DNA of 64,000 bases from Cellvibrio sp. PSBB006 (GCF_002162135.1 NZ_CP021382.1:1302001-1366000), one strand, 5' to 3'. Counted from the first letter of the stretch, positions 18,787 to 29,059 are shown. The notes: generated by a model from the sequence alone, not told the origin. Numbers and translations: made by a program.

Positions 18787-19079
18787 GTTGATCTCTCCAA
18801 GTTTGTAAAAAGTTGTTTTTACAGCACTAGCAACATGAACGATAGCATATATTTTGATCTTTTTTAGTTTTTACCTGATTTTATTACCTAATTCACATAA
18901 AAAAATGAAAAAAATTAACGCAACAGAAAAATTTTCCAAGAGAAAGAAAATCTTTAAGGCATTCACTCTACGAAATATTGGTGCTCGCTTACAAAGTAGC
19001 GATCTTCATTTGCTATGCAGCAAAAATGCGACAAATTTTACTTGCGGGCTCTCTCAACATGAGAATATTACGGAAGGCA
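18787..19079. other. AT-rich gap upstream of the AlgP-like gene
   Basis: This gap, with the adk terminator at its right end, has no convincing gene. It is markedly AT-rich, and near the AlgP-like start the minus strand contains AT-rich candidate -10 elements (around 18843-18855). A 90-codon plus-strand frame (18854-19126) runs through it and into the adk terminator; its composition follows the AT-rich DNA and I do not accept it. Confidence 0.4.
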
Positions 19080-19081
19080 GA

Positions 19082-19110
19082 AACAAAACAGGCTCCCGCA
19101 GGAGCCTGTT
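19082..19110 (-). terminator. Rho-independent terminator of adk
   Basis: A perfect 10-bp stem (AACAGGCTCC 19087-19096, GGAGCCTGTT 19101-19110) with loop CGCA is followed on the minus strand by TTTGTTT. It lies 20 bp after the adk stop codon. Confidence 0.85.
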
Positions 19111-19130
19111 GTTAAGCAGAAAATGAAAAA

Positions 19131-20101
<971 letters not shown>

Positions 20102-20431
20102 ATGAAAGTCAGCGGACTGGTTCATCAATGGAATCAAACAGCAAGCGGCAAACTAACACCTAATACCTATACGGTGCGCCTCCCGGTTGAAGATGCAGCC
20201 AAACTGGCAGCGCTGAGCGAGATGTACCCCAAACGCACACTTGAACAATTGATTACTGATCTTTTATCCGCAGCACTCAGTGACCTGGAAGGTGCCATGC
20301 CCTATGTAAAGGGTTCGCGCGTCATCAGTGAAGATGAAATGGGAGATCCTATATATGAAGATTTGGGGCCAACACCTAAATTCCTGGAACTCACCCATAA
20401 ACACATGACGAGGATTCAGGAAGTTTCCTGA
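20102..20431 (+). CDS. Small conserved protein, 'pilin assembly protein'-like
   Basis: 109 aa, no signal peptide or membrane segment. TPNTYTVRLPVEDAAKLAAL, SEMYPKRTLEQLITDLLSAA and KGSRVISEDEMGDPIYEDLG are conserved in similar-sized pseudomonad proteins that databases name pilin assembly protein or type 1 pili tip component; I know of no experiment behind those names. The central part looks like a ribbon-helix-helix-type arrangement (a strand, then two helices), so a small DNA- or protein-binding role is also possible. Start: ATG at 20102 with AGG nine bases upstream; an ATG at 20087 is the alternative. It is monocistronic, with a hairpin in its leader. Confidence 0.7.
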   Translation: MKVSGLVHQWNQTASGKLTPNTYTVRLPVEDAAKLAALSEMYPKRTLEQLITDLLSAALSDLEGAMPYVKGSRVISEDEMGDPIYEDLGPTPKFLELTHKHMTRIQEVS

Positions 20432-20472
20432 TCCGATTCAGCAGGCACTCGATTATCGGGGCCGATATTCTG

Positions 20473-20496
20473 CAGCCTGTCTTGAGGGGCAGGCTG
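20473..20496 (+). terminator. Hairpin after the small protein gene
   Basis: CAGCCTG (20473-20479) and CAGGCTG (20490-20496) form a 7-bp stem about 40 bp after the stop codon. Only a short pyrimidine-rich tail follows, so its termination strength is uncertain. The rest of the 302-bp gap (20432-20733) holds the Lrp-gene promoter and nothing else I can recognise. Confidence 0.4.
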
Positions 20497-20627
20497 AACC
20501 TGCTCTTTACCTCTTCATTTACCTATCCCTTTTATTTCCCATTCCATGATTTGCTTATCCCGGCACTGAAAATCCCGGTACCGTACCGCGTTTTTTTATC
20601 ACCGAGCAAATGATAGTGCTATAGCAA

Positions 20628-20657
20628 TTGATCATCGCTAGCACTTGGTCCTACAAT
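20628..20657 (+). promoter_or_regulatory. Sigma-70-type promoter of the Lrp-family gene (predicted)
   Basis: TTGATC (20628-20633) and TACAAT (20652-20657) are separated by 18 bases, about 75 bp before the Lrp-family start codon. The sequence around the -35, ATTGATCATCG, contains the small palindrome TGATCA. The leader is AT-rich, as is usual for Lrp-type autoregulated genes. Confidence 0.5.
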
Positions 20658-20733
20658 AATGATGTTTTAACTAATACCCCAAGAATTTTAGGTGAGAGAA
20701 CTACATAATCCACAAATAATAGGATAATACTAA

Positions 20734-21204
20734 ATGAAAAACTCTGTGGAACTTGATGAATTTGACCGTAAGATCCTTCGTGCTCTTCAAGAGAACGCGG
20801 ATTACTCCATGGCCGATCTGGGCAACCTGATTGGTCTTTCCCATACGCCCTGTTGGCGACGACTGAAGCGATTGGAGTCAGAAGGCGTCATTCGCGGAAA
20901 GGTCACCTTGCTTGATGCAAGCATGCTGGATTTGAATGTGACCGTGCATGCCCAGGTCACACTCAAGGATCGAACGGAATCTGCGTTTGCAGCATTTGAG
21001 GCGGGTCTTATGCCGGTAACCGAAATCACTGAATGCCACGCTACCAGCGGCGATCAGGATTATCTTCTGCAAATTGTGGTTGAAAGCGTTGGGCATTATG
21101 AGAGCTTGCTGAAGAAAACCTTGCTGCATTTACCCCATGTCGGCTCCATTCATTCGACGTTTGCATTGCGGCAGGTAAAGTATTCAACGCAACTGCCACT
21201 GTAG
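20734..21204 (+). CDS. Lrp/AsnC-family transcriptional regulator
   Basis: 156 aa, standard length. The N-terminal winged helix-turn-helix includes LDEFDRKILRALQENADYSM and LGNLIGLSHTPCWRRLKRLE (recognition helix). The C-terminal RAM domain (about 70-150; YLLQIVVESVGHYESLLKKT) usually binds an amino acid and assembles dimers into octamers. The target is unknown; the convergent neighbour encodes an SMP-30-like lipoprotein, which is not an obvious target. Two cysteines, one in the recognition helix (PCWRRL), are uncommon in this family but found in several members. Confidence 0.93.
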   Translation: MKNSVELDEFDRKILRALQENADYSMADLGNLIGLSHTPCWRRLKRLESEGVIRGKVTLLDASMLDLNVTVHAQVTLKDRTESAFAAFEAGLMPVTEITECHATSGDQDYLLQIVVESVGHYESLLKKTLLHLPHVGSIHSTFALRQVKYSTQLPL

Positions 21205-21228
21205 AAATAGGATGACAATCGCTTAAAA

Positions 21229-21252
21229 ATCAGGGCACACCTGTGCCCTGAT
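21229..21252 (-). terminator. Rho-independent terminator of the SMP-30-like gene
   Basis: A perfect 11-bp inverted repeat ATCAGGGCACA / TGTGCCCTGAT (21229-21239, 21242-21252) is followed on the minus strand by ATTTTTAAG. It lies in the 60-bp convergent gap and may also slow transcription from the Lrp side, although no T-run follows in that direction. Confidence 0.75.
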
Positions 21253-21264
21253 CCCATCCGTTTA

Positions 21265-22206
21265 TTATCGCAATTGATATGCGCGACCTGGATTCTCAAC
21301 ACGGAAAGTTTCAATAGCCCCGCGCTCCTGCAATGTGACATACAGGGTTTTGCCATCCTCACCACCAAATGCCACATTGGTAGGTTTCTGACCTTTCAGC
21401 TGAATCTCCCGTAATAACTTTCCTGTCGGCGAGACTACCGCTACAACACCCGCACCATAACGCGCAATATACAAATTGCCCTCACTGTCGCAGCGCATTC
21501 CATCCAGTCCGTGATCAGCAAATTCAATCAACAGTCGTTTATTGGTCACGCCTCCGTCAGGCAGGAGATCGTAAACCCACACTTTGCGTTGAACACTTTC
21601 ATTAACGTAAAGATGCTTTTCATCGGTACTGACTTCAACACCGTTGGTGGTGCCCATATTGGCCTCCAACAAGCTGGTCGTGCCATCCTGATCAATGCGC
21701 CAGAGTTGACCGGAATTATCTGCCCATTTAGGGTCGCTGGCATACAGCCTACCTGTTGCGCTAATGGCAATGTCATTAGGCTGATTCATCGCAGCATTGT
21801 GGGCAAACACAGAAACTGCACGCGTGTTCATATCGATTCGCAACACATTGTGGCCAACATAGTCAGCAACATACATATTGCCGGATCGGTCAAAGCGTAT
21901 ACCATTACCAGTGCTACCCTTCGGCAGCTCAACAAACAGTTCCGCCTGTCCTGATCCATCATCATTCACCGTCACGCGACCAATAGTGCCCTCTCGCGCA
22001 AAATTTACCGCGTATAGATGACCATCCGGCCCAATTGCCGGGCCTTCAATGCCTTGCGTAAAGACACCATCCCCCACGTAATCCCGAGCCACATATAAAG
22101 CCGTGTGCGGGGATACCGATGACGGTTCAATTTTTGCCGTTTCACATGCCGTAGCCATGACCGACGCTACTGCAATAACCATTGCCCTGGAATATTTTCT
22201 TGTCAC
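21265..22206 (-). CDS. SMP-30/gluconolactonase-like beta-propeller lipoprotein
   Basis: 313 aa. An N-terminal signal (MTRKYSRAMVIAVASVMATA) ends at a cysteine (residue 21) in a weak lipobox-like ATAC, so it may be a lipoprotein or simply periplasmic. The rest is a six-bladed propeller with the repeated pattern GPDGHLYAVN, DRSGNMYVADYVGHNVLRID, ISATGRLYASDPK, STDEKHLYVNESVQRKVWVY and CDSEGNLYIARYGAGVV, as in SMP-30/gluconolactonase/LRE enzymes. NDIAISATGRLYASDPKWAD is in the place of the metal site. It may hydrolyse a lactone in the periplasm; the substrate is unknown. It stands alone. Confidence 0.8.
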   Translation of the reverse strand: MTRKYSRAMVIAVASVMATACETAKIEPSSVSPHTALYVARDYVGDGVFTQGIEGPAIGPDGHLYAVNFAREGTIGRVTVNDDGSGQAELFVELPKGSTGNGIRFDRSGNMYVADYVGHNVLRIDMNTRAVSVFAHNAAMNQPNDIAISATGRLYASDPKWADNSGQLWRIDQDGTTSLLEANMGTTNGVEVSTDEKHLYVNESVQRKVWVYDLLPDGGVTNKRLLIEFADHGLDGMRCDSEGNLYIARYGAGVVAVVSPTGKLLREIQLKGQKPTNVAFGGEDGKTLYVTLQERGAIETFRVENPGRAYQLR

Positions 22207-22338
22207 AGGTTTTACCCCTTATTGGAAGTTTTAATAAACAGCGATGTAAAGCGTAAAGGAGGATAAATCAAAGCGAAGGGAGAAAACAGATGTGGTAGAG
22301 GGAAAGGAAAACAAGAAAAGTGAAGTTAAGTAAGTTTC

Positions 22339-22357
22339 CGGGAGTTTGATACTCCCG
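22339..22357 (-). terminator. Hairpin after the shikimate-kinase-like gene
   Basis: CGGGAGT (22339-22345) pairs with ACTCCCG (22351-22357), loop of 5, about 16 bp after the stop codon. On the minus strand the tail is GAAACTTACTT, a poor T-run. Confidence 0.5.
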
Positions 22358-22372
22358 TTTCAGTTGAATATT

Positions 22373-22903
22373 TCACGCATCCATCTCGGCAAAGGCTTCG
22401 GCCTCTTCGTAGATAATTTCTTGCAGGATTTGACCCTGCGTTTTGTCTCCACAGGAAATCGTTATGTTCGCAAACTGTTGATACAACGCGCGGCGCTCTT
22501 CAAACAGCTCAAGAAAGCTTTGACCAGGTCGCCGCGCAATACCGCGAGTATCAAAATTGTGGATGCGCTGTTGCAGTATGTCCAGCGGTACATCCAGGAA
22601 AATCACCGGACCAAAGCTATTAAGGTGTTTCATCCCCGCCTCGCTGTAGACGGCACTGCCACCCGTAGCGATGATGTGGTTGGAGCACTTCACCGACAAG
22701 AGAATTTCTTCTTCGATATCACGCAAGTGCTGATAGCCATGTTGGTGCAAAATATCCTGCAACGTCTTTTCTTCGCGCAACTGAATCAAAATATCGGTAT
22801 CGATAAAATTTTTGGCTAACTCTTTGGCCAGCAAAAGTCCAATGGTGCTTTTGCCCGCGCCCGGCATGCCAATCAAAATCAAATTCGTACTGAAGACGTT
22901 CAC
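22373..22903 (-). CDS. Shikimate kinase-family paralogue
   Basis: 176 aa. P-loop LIGMPGAGKSTIG (residues 10-22), NFIDTDILIQ (DT/SD Mg site) and HLRDIEEEIL (shikimate-binding Arg/Glu) are as in AroK, and EERRALYQQFA keeps the C-terminal arginine of AroK. The GGG motif, however, is changed to ATGGSAVY. In this lineage the true aroK normally sits with aroB and the pil genes, so this is probably a second, divergent copy; whether it phosphorylates shikimate or another polyol is open. It starts 29 bp after the stop of the upstream chemoreceptor gene and is probably co-transcribed with it, an unusual pairing. Start ATG 22903. Confidence 0.8.
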   Translation of the reverse strand: MNVFSTNLILIGMPGAGKSTIGLLLAKELAKNFIDTDILIQLREEKTLQDILHQHGYQHLRDIEEEILLSVKCSNHIIATGGSAVYSEAGMKHLNSFGPVIFLDVPLDILQQRIHNFDTRGIARRPGQSFLELFEERRALYQQFANITISCGDKTQGQILQEIIYEEAEAFAEMDA

Positions 22904-22932
22904 CGTAACTCCTGATCATTAACCCGCATTCG

Positions 22933-24579
22933 CTAAACACGGAAATTCCCCAGCAACTGCCGCAAACTGGAAGACAACTGATTAAGCCGCTGACTGGCGT
23001 TGGCCGTCTTGGTGGCATCTTCCGATGTGGTCATGGCAAGTTGGTTAATCTCCACCAGATTTTTATCAATCTCTGCTGTTACTGTGCTTTGTTCTTCTGC
23101 TGCCGTCGCAATCTGAATTGCCATATTGGTAATATTCTGCACCGCGGAACCGATACCAGCCAGAGATTCCCCAGCCTCGCTGGCAGACCCCACGGCCTCG
23201 TTGGTCATCGCCGTACTGGCATTCATCGCCTCTACCGCACGCTGCACACCACTCTGCAATTGGCTCAACATGCCCTGGATATCTTCTGTGGACTTTTGCG
23301 TGCGGCTGGCCAGTGTTCGCACTTCATCCGCCACCACGGCAAAACCCCTGCCCTGTTCTCCGGCGCGCGCTGCCTCAATGGCGGCGTTAAGCGCAAGCAA
23401 ATTAGTTTGCTCCGCAATACCGCGAATTACATCAATCACGGAGGTAACATTTTTTGCTTCGCCCTCCAGACGCACCATGATATCGGCAGTCTGGCTGATC
23501 CTGCTTGAAAGTCCCTGCACCCGTTCCACAGCGAGATGAATACGCTCCTGCCCCTGATCGGTAATCTGGTTAGCATTTTTTGCATTCTGCGCGGTATTCC
23601 CGGTGTTGCGTGCGACCTCCTGAATGGCAACCGTCAACTCATTCACGGCGGCAACAACCATCGTAATCGCGTGACATTGTTCATCCGCTGCTTTTTGACT
23701 GCTGCTGGAAACTTCCAGCAAGGTTTCAGCGGAACCGGATACATCGTCAGTGTTGTGGCGTATATCGGTAATCAGGCTTTGCAGCTTTTCCATAAAGCGA
23801 TTGACATGACCTGCCAGCTGACCCAGCTCATCTTCACGGTCAATATTGATGCGGATGGTCAGGTCGCCATCACCTTGTGCAATATTCTGGATACGATCAC
23901 TGATCATGCGCAAAGGCACGGTGACAACAAGGGGTAAAAACCAGGCGGCGGCCAAGGCTACCAATGTGCCTATAACAACCAGAAGCATCAACTTAGAAGC
24001 AATAAAATCACGTTCTTCGTCGATCTCAATTGTGAAATTATCGACGTGTTTCAAGCGGCGCTCGCCGACCACATCAATAAAATTGCGCAGCGTCGAATAA
24101 GCCTCAAAACCTTCGCCGAAGGAACGTTCAAGTTGTGCCTCTCGCTCCATTGGATCATCAGTATCAGCGCGGCTGACGATGTCATCTGTGATACGTTTCC
24201 AGGCTTCCAGATACTGTAAAAATTCGCGCTTTTCCTGATCGGTAGAGGTGTTGGATAACGCAAAGGACTCCAGGATACGATCATGGGTTTGCTGAATATT
24301 TTCAGCATGCTCCACAAGCAGCACCTGTCGCTCCTGTGCCGAAAGCCGCCCGACAAATAACGCTCGTTCCGCGGTGAGCGCCTGGTATAAATCCCGATCC
24401 GCTTGCATCAACAATTGGATCTCCGGCAGGTTGATCTTGGCAAGCGTCTCTGCGTTATCTGCCAATGTATTGCTGGACCTGACAGAAAAAATGCCCATGT
24501 AGAGAAATAACAGGACGAGCAACATTAACGGAATACCCAACTTCCAACGGAAGCTGATGTTCTGATACCAGGCTGTCAT
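22933..24579 (-). CDS. Methyl-accepting chemotaxis protein with periplasmic helical sensor domain
   Basis: 548 aa. Membrane segment 1 (about 14-31; [18 protein letters not shown]), a periplasmic mostly helical domain (about 32-195) of four-helix-bundle type, membrane segment 2 ([20 protein letters not shown], about 196-216), a HAMP domain ([20 protein letters not shown]), then the signalling domain with the tip [19 protein letters not shown] and flanking methylation helices. The ligand is unknown. No CheA/CheW genes are near. Start ATG 24579 with AAGGTG upstream. It is followed by the shikimate-kinase-like gene. Confidence 0.94.
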   Translation of the reverse strand: MTAWYQNISFRWKLGIPLMLLVLLFLYMGIFSVRSSNTLADNAETLAKINLPEIQLLMQADRDLYQALTAERALFVGRLSAQERQVLLVEHAENIQQTHDRILESFALSNTSTDQEKREFLQYLEAWKRITDDIVSRADTDDPMEREAQLERSFGEGFEAYSTLRNFIDVVGERRLKHVDNFTIEIDEERDFIASKLMLLVVIGTLVALAAAWFLPLVVTVPLRMISDRIQNIAQGDGDLTIRINIDREDELGQLAGHVNRFMEKLQSLITDIRHNTDDVSGSAETLLEVSSSSQKAADEQCHAITMVVAAVNELTVAIQEVARNTGNTAQNAKNANQITDQGQERIHLAVERVQGLSSRISQTADIMVRLEGEAKNVTSVIDVIRGIAEQTNLLALNAAIEAARAGEQGRGFAVVADEVRTLASRTQKSTEDIQGMLSQLQSGVQRAVEAMNASTAMTNEAVGSASEAGESLAGIGSAVQNITNMAIQIATAAEEQSTVTAEIDKNLVEINQLAMTTSEDATKTANASQRLNQLSSSLRQLLGNFRV

Positions 24580-24830
24580 CTAAATCACCTTTATAGAATA
24601 ATTTTTGTTATGGGTATACCACAGACGAACACAATTTAAGCGCCATTAACATCTAGAGTGTAGTACACCTAATGTATAGCGGTTAAAAGTGCATAAAAAA
24701 TTATTCCAAAAAGCAGAAAAAGCCCATGATTTAAAAGTTTTTCACCATAACAACGATGATGTTAATCAGAATTTTTTTTAACCAAGTGCTCCATTGAGAA
24801 TAAATATCAATTTTCTGAATGGACGTTCAT

Positions 24831-26294
24831 TTAAGTATCATAGAACCCCTGACATAGATATTTGATATTGAGGTAATCCTCGATCCCCTGTTGAGATCCT
24901 TCCCGTCCCATACCGGATTGTTTGACGCCACCAAAGGGCGCCACTTCACTGGAAATGATACCCTCGTTTATGCCAACCATTCCCGTCTCCAGTTGCTCAG
25001 CAACCCGCCAGATACGCGCGGGATCGCGAGTATAAAAATAAGCAGCCAAACCAAATTCTGTGTTGTTGGCTAATGTAATAACCTCCTTCTCCGATTGAAA
25101 TGCAATCAGGGGAGCCACAGGACCAAAAATTTCCTCGCGACATAAACGAGAATCCGGTGCAACTTCCGTCAATACGGTGGGCAGAAAAAACTGTGATTCA
25201 GCGGACAAGCGTTGCCCCCCCAATAAAATTTTTGCTCCGCGCTCAACAGCATCCGCCAACAATTCCTCAACCTTTTCAACCGCTGCCGGCGAAATCAGTG
25301 GGCCGATATCAACACCATCATCTACGCCATTACCCACCTTCAATTGTTTTACCGCTGCCATTAATTTTTCCGAAAATTTGTTGTAGACGTCAGCGTGAAC
25401 ATAAAAACGATTTGCGCAGACGCAGGTTTGACCAGCGTTGCGAAATTTCGAAGCAATTGCGCCCTTTACAGCCTCATCGAGATCCGCATCTTCAAACACG
25501 ATAAAGGGTGCGTTACCACCCAGTTCCATGGTCACTTTCTTTACCGTCGAGGCGGCTTGTTCCATCAAGGTTCGACCGACCTGGGTAGAACCGGTGAACG
25601 TGATTTTGCGCACCTTGTCATTGGTGCTCAATTCATGGCCAATGGCTTTTGCATCGTCTCCGACCAGGATATTAATCACTCCGGCAGGTATACCCGCCTC
25701 GCTCGCCAACGCAGCCAGTGCCAGCGCTGACAACGGTGTTTGCGACGCCGGTTTGGCAACAACGGTGCAACCTGCCGCCAAGGCCGGCGCCAGTTTTCGC
25801 GCAAGCATGGCATTGGGGAAATTCCATGGCGTAATAGCCGCGACGACCCCCACAGCTTGCTTGATCGCAAACATACGTTTGTCTATCGATGGGGACATAA
25901 TCACATCGCCATTCAGCCGTTTGGCCTCTTCAGCAAACCATTCAATATAACTGGCTCCGTAGGCAATCTCGCCACGCGCTTCTGCGAGCGGTTTACCCTG
26001 TTCAGAGGTCAGCAAAAGAGCCAGTTCATCCTGATTTTCCATAACTAGATCAAACCAGCGGCGCATCAACTGGCTGCGCTCTTTGCCGGTCTTGGCCTGC
26101 CATTCGGGAAATGCTGCCGCGGACGCATCAATTGCGCGTCGGGTTTCAGCAACCCCGGCATTTGCAACATCCAGCAACGAGGAATCATCGACCGGATTCT
26201 TTACGGTGAGCGTGCGGCCATCGTCCGCATCACACCAGTGTCCATTGATAAAAAGCTGGTGCTGTAGCAAAACCGGATTAGCGAGGGATAACAT
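24831..26294 (-). CDS. gabD: Succinate-semialdehyde dehydrogenase, NAD(P)-dependent
   Basis: 487 aa, class I aldehyde dehydrogenase. It oxidises succinate semialdehyde to succinate, the last step of GABA breakdown. VTMELGGNAPFIVFEDADLD contains the general-base glutamate and FRNAGQTCVCANRFYVHADV the catalytic cysteine; AITPWNFPNAMLARKLAPAL is the cofactor loop. FRNAGQTCVCANRF is characteristic of GabD. The start is the ATG at 26294 with GGAG eight bases upstream; the open frame to 26576 has no similarity. gabT is not adjacent. The 250-bp gap to the chemoreceptor is AT-rich and I see no clear terminator in it. Confidence 0.95.
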   Translation of the reverse strand: MLSLANPVLLQHQLFINGHWCDADDGRTLTVKNPVDDSSLLDVANAGVAETRRAIDASAAAFPEWQAKTGKERSQLMRRWFDLVMENQDELALLLTSEQGKPLAEARGEIAYGASYIEWFAEEAKRLNGDVIMSPSIDKRMFAIKQAVGVVAAITPWNFPNAMLARKLAPALAAGCTVVAKPASQTPLSALALAALASEAGIPAGVINILVGDDAKAIGHELSTNDKVRKITFTGSTQVGRTLMEQAASTVKKVTMELGGNAPFIVFEDADLDEAVKGAIASKFRNAGQTCVCANRFYVHADVYNKFSEKLMAAVKQLKVGNGVDDGVDIGPLISPAAVEKVEELLADAVERGAKILLGGQRLSAESQFFLPTVLTEVAPDSRLCREEIFGPVAPLIAFQSEKEVITLANNTEFGLAAYFYTRDPARIWRVAEQLETGMVGINEGIISSEVAPFGGVKQSGMGREGSQQGIEDYLNIKYLCQGFYDT

Positions 26295-26526
26295 AATCTC
26301 ATCTCCATAACATGCGTTGTAATCCACATTAACATCAAAGGTAACTCTACTGTGACCGGCAAAGCCACAATCAGGTTCGTTGCCTCGATGTGCAAAAAAT
26401 ATGCACCCGGGAATCACCGTTACCGGCCACATTCTCAAAGTCGGCATGGGCGGCGACCTGTTCATGGCAATCGCGTCAAATCCTGTTATCATCAGCGCTT
26501 CTTTTCCCTTCATTAGTAATGGTTCC

Positions 26527-28572
26527 ATGCTCAATAAAGATGCCCTGCAACAGCTTTCCCAGCTAAAAAATACCATCCGTGAACAGCGCCAGGTTTATCA
26601 AGGTGTTGTACGTGCCACACCCAAGCGCTTCGGGTTTGTCAAACTGGATGACGGACGGGAAGCATTCCTTGATCCCGAACAAATGCAGCGTGTCTTACCG
26701 GATGATCGCGTTGAAGTCGAGCTTAAAACCAACGATAAAAATCAGTTGGATGCGCGTCTGGAAAAACTTATCAGCAGTTCGTTGCGCGAGTTTGTGGGTC
26801 GATACGTTTGCAAGGGAAACGGCCATTTTGTTGAGCCGGATTTACCCCAGTTTAATCGCTGGTTATTTATTCCCCCCCAGGAACGAAACAAATGCATCGA
26901 AGGTGATTTGATTCAATGCGCGGTCATCAAGCATCCATTTAACAATGAAGGTAAAGCGCAAGTTCGTGTTATCCAGCGCATTGGCAGACCGGAAGAGCCA
27001 GGCATAGAAAGTCGCTACATTCTCGCCAAATATCAATTACCCGAGCAATGGACCAGTGAAGCACAAAGCCAGGCTACTTCCATCAATTGGGCACCGTTTA
27101 CCCGCGAGCCGCAACAGCAAGACCTGACACATCTGCCCTTCGTGACCATTGATTCAGAAACCACGCGGGATATGGATGATGCGGTGTATATCGAGCCCAA
27201 AAATGATGGCTGGATCGTGTACACCGCAATCGCCGATCCCACGCGTCACATAACGCCTGACAGCCCCCTGGAAAAAGCTGCCCGCGAGCGCGCCAGCACG
27301 GTGTACCTGCTCGGTCAAACGATTACCATGCTGCCCACCGAACTTTCTCATGACACCTATTCACTGGTGCCGGAAAAAGAGCGGCCCACCCTGGTTTGTC
27401 GCATGCAGGTTAATAGTCAGGGTTCGATTACCCGTTATGAATTTATTGAAGCTGTTATTTGTTCGCGGAATAAGCTCAGCTATCAAAGTGTTTACGAATT
27501 ACTCGCGCCCGCAGATGCAGTGGAATCTTCAACCGACATACCTGCGGATACGCAGCACATGTTGCAGGAGTTGCATAAATTTGCCCTGGCGCGCATTCAA
27601 TACCGTGCAGAACACGCGTTGGTCATGGAAGAGCGAGCCGATTATTTTTATATCCTCAACGAACAGAAAAAAATTGAGCGTGTTGAAAAAAGGGATCGCA
27701 ACATTGCACACCGTGTTGTAGAGGAAGCCATGCTGGCGACCAATATCTGCGCGGGGGAATTATTTTTACAACATCCGGGTTACGGCATTTTTTCCAGCCA
27801 CGTCGGCTTCCGCGCCGAGCGTCTGGAGGATGCGCTGAGCTTGATCAAAGAGGATAGGCCAGACTTCGAGCCAGGCGATTTAACCCGCCTGGAAAATTTT
27901 CAGCGATTGTTCAAAGACCTGCGCCTCAACCCTGAACATCAGGATAAAAACGCCCCCCTATTGGCGATACTGCAACGGTTATTACAAGCTGGCGCACTTT
28001 CTTTCGATCCCGTGGGACATTTCGGTTTGGGCTTTCCCGCTTACGCCACCGTGACATCACCAATCCGCCGCTACAATGATCTGTTCAATCATTTCGCCAT
28101 CAAACGTATTCTGAGTAACCAACCTCCGCTTAACCTTGATGACAAGTTAACAGAACAATTGCAGGAACAATTATCCAAAGGCAGGCAGGCTTGTCGTCAA
28201 ATCGAGCTATGGTTAATTTGCCAATTTATGACGCAGCATATCGGTAGCGTCCATAGCGGCACTATCACCCAGGTCAACTCGGTGGGTGTCGGTGTTCGTC
28301 TGGAAGATTTGGGCGTTGAAGGGTTTGTTATCCTGGCGGATAAAGACAACAACATAAAAACGTCATTGGATGCTCGCCGCTTTTGTCTCACAGCCGGCGA
28401 TAAAACCTATCGCCTAGATCAGCCAGTTTCTGTCATGGTAGCAGACGTAGATATAGAAAAGCGGCGTATTGGCTTGACCCTGGTCAGCGATGCTATTGCC
28501 GAACGTTTAAGCGTGTGGAATGACCTGCCCCCCTCACCGGACCAGCCCGCCTCACAGGAAGAGCAACCATGA
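26527..28572 (+). CDS. rnb: RNase II-family exoribonuclease (RNB domain)
   Basis: 681 aa, close to RNase II and shorter than RNase R. It degrades RNA 3' to 5'. Cold-shock-type domains occupy about 15-160 (GVVRATPKRFGFVKLDDGRE). The RNB domain starts near 200 with the Mg-binding aspartates in TIDSETTRDMDDAVYIE (about 208-224) and ends near 520 (ATVTSPIRRYNDLFNH). An S1 domain follows (about 560-650; SGTITQVNSVGVGVRLEDLG). I chose the ATG at 26527 because homologues begin MLNxDALxQLSQLK; the frame is open further upstream to 26380 without similarity, and no strong ribosome-binding site is seen. It is translationally coupled to the EVE-domain gene (ATGA overlap). Confidence 0.9.
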   Translation: MLNKDALQQLSQLKNTIREQRQVYQGVVRATPKRFGFVKLDDGREAFLDPEQMQRVLPDDRVEVELKTNDKNQLDARLEKLISSSLREFVGRYVCKGNGHFVEPDLPQFNRWLFIPPQERNKCIEGDLIQCAVIKHPFNNEGKAQVRVIQRIGRPEEPGIESRYILAKYQLPEQWTSEAQSQATSINWAPFTREPQQQDLTHLPFVTIDSETTRDMDDAVYIEPKNDGWIVYTAIADPTRHITPDSPLEKAARERASTVYLLGQTITMLPTELSHDTYSLVPEKERPTLVCRMQVNSQGSITRYEFIEAVICSRNKLSYQSVYELLAPADAVESSTDIPADTQHMLQELHKFALARIQYRAEHALVMEERADYFYILNEQKKIERVEKRDRNIAHRVVEEAMLATNICAGELFLQHPGYGIFSSHVGFRAERLEDALSLIKEDRPDFEPGDLTRLENFQRLFKDLRLNPEHQDKNAPLLAILQRLLQAGALSFDPVGHFGLGFPAYATVTSPIRRYNDLFNHFAIKRILSNQPPLNLDDKLTEQLQEQLSKGRQACRQIELWLICQFMTQHIGSVHSGTITQVNSVGVGVRLEDLGVEGFVILADKDNNIKTSLDARRFCLTAGDKTYRLDQPVSVMVADVDIEKRRIGLTLVSDAIAERLSVWNDLPPSPDQPASQEEQP

Positions 28573-29027
28573 AACAATATTGGTTGTTTAAAGCAGAACC
28601 TGACGTTTATGGCATTGAGCATTTGGCAGCGGAAAAAAAGCAAACCGGACGCTGGGATGGAATTCGCAATTATCAGGCGCGCAATTTTTTGCGCGACCAG
28701 GTAGCCCTGGATGATGAGGTTCTGCTTTACCACAGCCACTGCAAACAGATTGGTGTAGTGGGTACAGCACGCGTTGTGAAAACTGCGTATGCTGATCCGA
28801 CGCAATTTAATCCCGAGAGTGACTACTACGATCCCAAAGCCAGCCCGGATGCACCGCGCTGGTTTTCTGTCGACATTTGTTTACAGGAAAAATTTCCACG
28901 CATCATCTTGCTGGCAGAGATCAAACAACAGCCGCAATTGGCCGAGATGGTATTGCTGAGACAGGGGCGACTGTCGATTCAACCCGTCACCCCGAAAGAA
29001 TGGAAAACCATTCTGGGTATGCAATAA
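28569..29027 (+). CDS. EVE-domain protein (thymocyte nuclear protein 1-like)
   Basis: 152 aa, a single EVE domain of the PUA-like fold: YWLFKAEPDVYGIEHLA, GRWDGIRNYQARNFLRD, DEVLLYHSHCKQIGVVGTAR and DPKASPDAPRWFSVDICLQE. EVE domains bind modified bases; related YTH domains read m6A and some bacterial EVE proteins bind modified cytosine. The start codon overlaps the RNase II stop codon (ATGA), so both are made from one message. The ligand is unknown; the pairing suggests a role with RNA, such as recognising modified RNA. Convergent with the next gene, 32 bp away. Confidence 0.88.
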   Translation: MKQYWLFKAEPDVYGIEHLAAEKKQTGRWDGIRNYQARNFLRDQVALDDEVLLYHSHCKQIGVVGTARVVKTAYADPTQFNPESDYYDPKASPDAPRWFSVDICLQEKFPRIILLAEIKQQPQLAEMVLLRQGRLSIQPVTPKEWKTILGMQ

Positions 29028-29059
29028 CGCTTGCTTTCAGCTTTCGTCATTGCTGAGCA

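Noticed and set aside
18854..19126. A 90-codon plus-strand frame between the AlgP-like gene and adk
   Set aside because: AT-rich DNA, no domain, and it runs through the adk terminator hairpin. I could not support it as a gene.
26295..26576. An N-terminal extension of gabD by 94 residues
   Set aside because: The extension has no similarity to aldehyde dehydrogenases, overlaps the start of the divergent RNase II gene, and a good ribosome-binding site precedes the ATG at 26294.
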